This document shows, in pieces, positions 40,903 to 41,752 of a DNA stretch of 41,752 nucleotides. Origin of the DNA: Bacteroidota bacterium. GTDB taxonomy: Bacteria > Bacteroidota > Bacteroidia > Chitinophagales > Chitinophagaceae. The stretch covers positions 1-41,752 of the forward strand of contig JAEZAM010000150.1 of the NCBI GenBank assembly GCA_023430465.1, read 5' to 3'. Below the pieces are notes generated by a model. That model saw nothing but the letters and a program-made list of their open reading frames with translations. It had not been told where the DNA came from and did not search any database. The position numbers and the translations under genes are program-made. Numbering within the stretch: the stretch's first letter is position 1; every line of letters starts with the position of its first letter.

Positions 40903-41673
40903 TCAGCCCGTCTTCTGCGCCAGGTGCGGGACTTTCATCATGTATGTCTTGCTTTGTTCGATCGCCTCCATCAATTGAGCAAGAATATCCTCCGTGCGGG
41001 CACTATAGTCTATCTGCAGCGGCGGCTTGAACCGAACCGTCAGCACCACACCCCGCTTTCGAAGTTTCAGCCCCTGCTTATTGAACGCGCGCCAGAACCC
41101 ATTGATGACGACAGGGATGACGATCGGGCGGGTTTGCTTTATGATCAAAGCAGTACCTTTTCTCCCGGGAGCATAAGGCTTGGTTGTTCCCTGGGGAAAC
41201 GTGATAATCCAGTTCTTCTGCAACGCGCGAGTAATCTTTCGCGTATCAGATGGATCAAGGCCTTTGCGCTGCTCCTTCGCTTCACTGTTCCATGTCCGTT
41301 TGACGGTCAGCGCACCCGCCAGAGTAAACAGCCGGCTAATCCAGCTTCCTTTCATCGTTTGCTCGGCAGCAACATAGTTAACACGTGTAAAAGGGTTCAG
41401 CAAATAATAGGGAACACCTAACCTGTTCTGCTTACCCCATTTCACTGCGCAAAAAATATGAAGGAATGTGATCACATCGGCAAAATAGGTCTGATGATTA
41501 CTGACAAACAACACATTCTCGCGGGGGAGATCTTTGAGATGCTCGGTGCCGGTGATCTTTAATTTATTTATAATGGCAAGTCCGGGGTATGATACCATGC
41601 CTACAATGAAGTAAACGATCTTCCGGACAAGTTTAAAATTTTTCAGCCTTTCACTCAACCGAGCCATAACCAT
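40903..41673 (-). CDS. PlsC-like lysophospholipid/1-acylglycerol-3-phosphate acyltransferase
   Basis: A 256-residue membrane-associated acyltransferase. One N-terminal hydrophobic segment (about 15-37, VRKIVYFIVGMVSYPGLAI) precedes motif I VSNHQTYFADVITFL (about 56-70), motif II in LTVKRTWNSE, motif III FPQGTTKPYAPGRKGTA (about 165-181) and motif IV IVIPVVINGFWR. It probably acylates lysophosphatidate or another lysolipid in phospholipid synthesis. Two motifs depart from the textbook form: His and Asp of motif I are six residues apart (H-x5-D, normally H-x4-D), and motif III has Gln for Glu. ATGs at 41673 and 41667 are both possible starts. It stands 72 bp upstream of the LacI-type gene. Confidence 0.82.
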   Translation of the reverse strand: MVMARLSERLKNFKLVRKIVYFIVGMVSYPGLAIINKLKITGTEHLKDLPRENVLFVSNHQTYFADVITFLHIFCAVKWGKQNRLGVPYYLLNPFTRVNYVAAEQTMKGSWISRLFTLAGALTVKRTWNSEAKEQRKGLDPSDTRKITRALQKNWIITFPQGTTKPYAPGRKGTALIIKQTRPIVIPVVINGFWRAFNKQGLKLRKRGVVLTVRFKPPLQIDYSARTEDILAQLMEAIEQSKTYMMKVPHLAQKTG

Positions 41674-41724
41674 TCGTTTTTATCAGGATCCAGCATGCAA
41701 TTTACTAATTGCAGAGAGAAGTGT

Positions 41725-41752
41725 GGAGAGAGGATGCTGGATGGCTGGATGC
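41725..41752. repeat. GGATGCTGGATGGCTGGATGC repeat at the window edge
   Basis: The last bases repeat the GGATGCTGGATG family seen at 1-99 and 2980-3025. A GTGTGGAGAG segment precedes it. The repeat is cut by the window end. Confidence 0.65.

Noticed and set aside
1..41752. CRISPR array or insertion-sequence transposase
   Set aside because: No regularly spaced identical repeats with unique spacers and no transposase gene were found; the tandem repeats present are short and degenerate.

Overview
The window looks like chromosomal DNA of a member of the Bacteroidota, most likely Chitinophagaceae or a close relative. The evidence is several secreted proteins ending in type IX secretion (T9SS) sorting domains, a DUF3276/PUR-family protein with a TTTG-N19-TAnnTTTG promoter, MacB/FtsX-type permeases of the Bacteroidota kind, AT-rich translation starts without clear Shine-Dalgarno sites, and short low-complexity intergenic repeats. 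This placement rests on family recognition, not on a database search. Layout: 0.2-2.9 kb holds L-threonine aldolase and glucose-6-phosphate isomerase. 2.9-3.3 kb is a mosaic of intergenic repeats. 3.3-5.7 kb holds the DUF3276 nucleic-acid-binding protein and, convergent to it, an ABC exporter half-transporter. 5.9-15.0 kb (minus strand) is a six-gene tripartite efflux operon: membrane-fusion protein, ATPase, MacB-like permease, second permease, second ATPase, TolC, with a possible seventh tiny membrane-protein gene in the only large gap. Divergent from it (15.2-17.9 kb) is an NtrC-type sigma-54 activator overlapping its histidine kinase. The shared control region carries two 18-bp dyad-like direct repeats 22 bp apart that look like the activator's binding sites. 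17.9-20.6 kb is a two-gene unit with an LTA-synthase-like membrane sulfatase-fold enzyme and a GDPD-like protein. 20.9-24.3 kb encodes a large T9SS surface protein made of eight fibronectin-III-like repeats in a strict ABABABAB order. A short-chain dehydrogenase, a tiny acidic protein and an 831-residue T9SS propeller-like protein follow. 28.4-39.4 kb is accessory in character: small secreted or lipidated proteins of unknown function, a TPR-containing histidine kinase with a NarL/LuxR-type response regulator, an RCC1-propeller T9SS protein, a frameshifted small gene, a 5'-truncated second copy of the response regulator, and the tail of a serine recombinase running into a tRNA-Ser(UGA) gene. 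The window ends with a LacI-family regulator and a PlsC-like acyltransferase. The most striking signal is in the 33-38 kb part. Two gene groups, one headed by the RCC1 protein and one by a barrel-like outer-membrane protein, carry the same palindrome (ATGGGC-N6-GCCCAT) exactly 50 nt before the start codon and 22 nt before a TAnnTTTG -10 element. Each palindrome lies immediately downstream of a copy of the same NarL-type regulator, one intact and one decapitated. The likely reading is a duplicated regulator/target module in which one regulator copy was destroyed by a mobile-element event, leaving the surviving copy to control both target operons.
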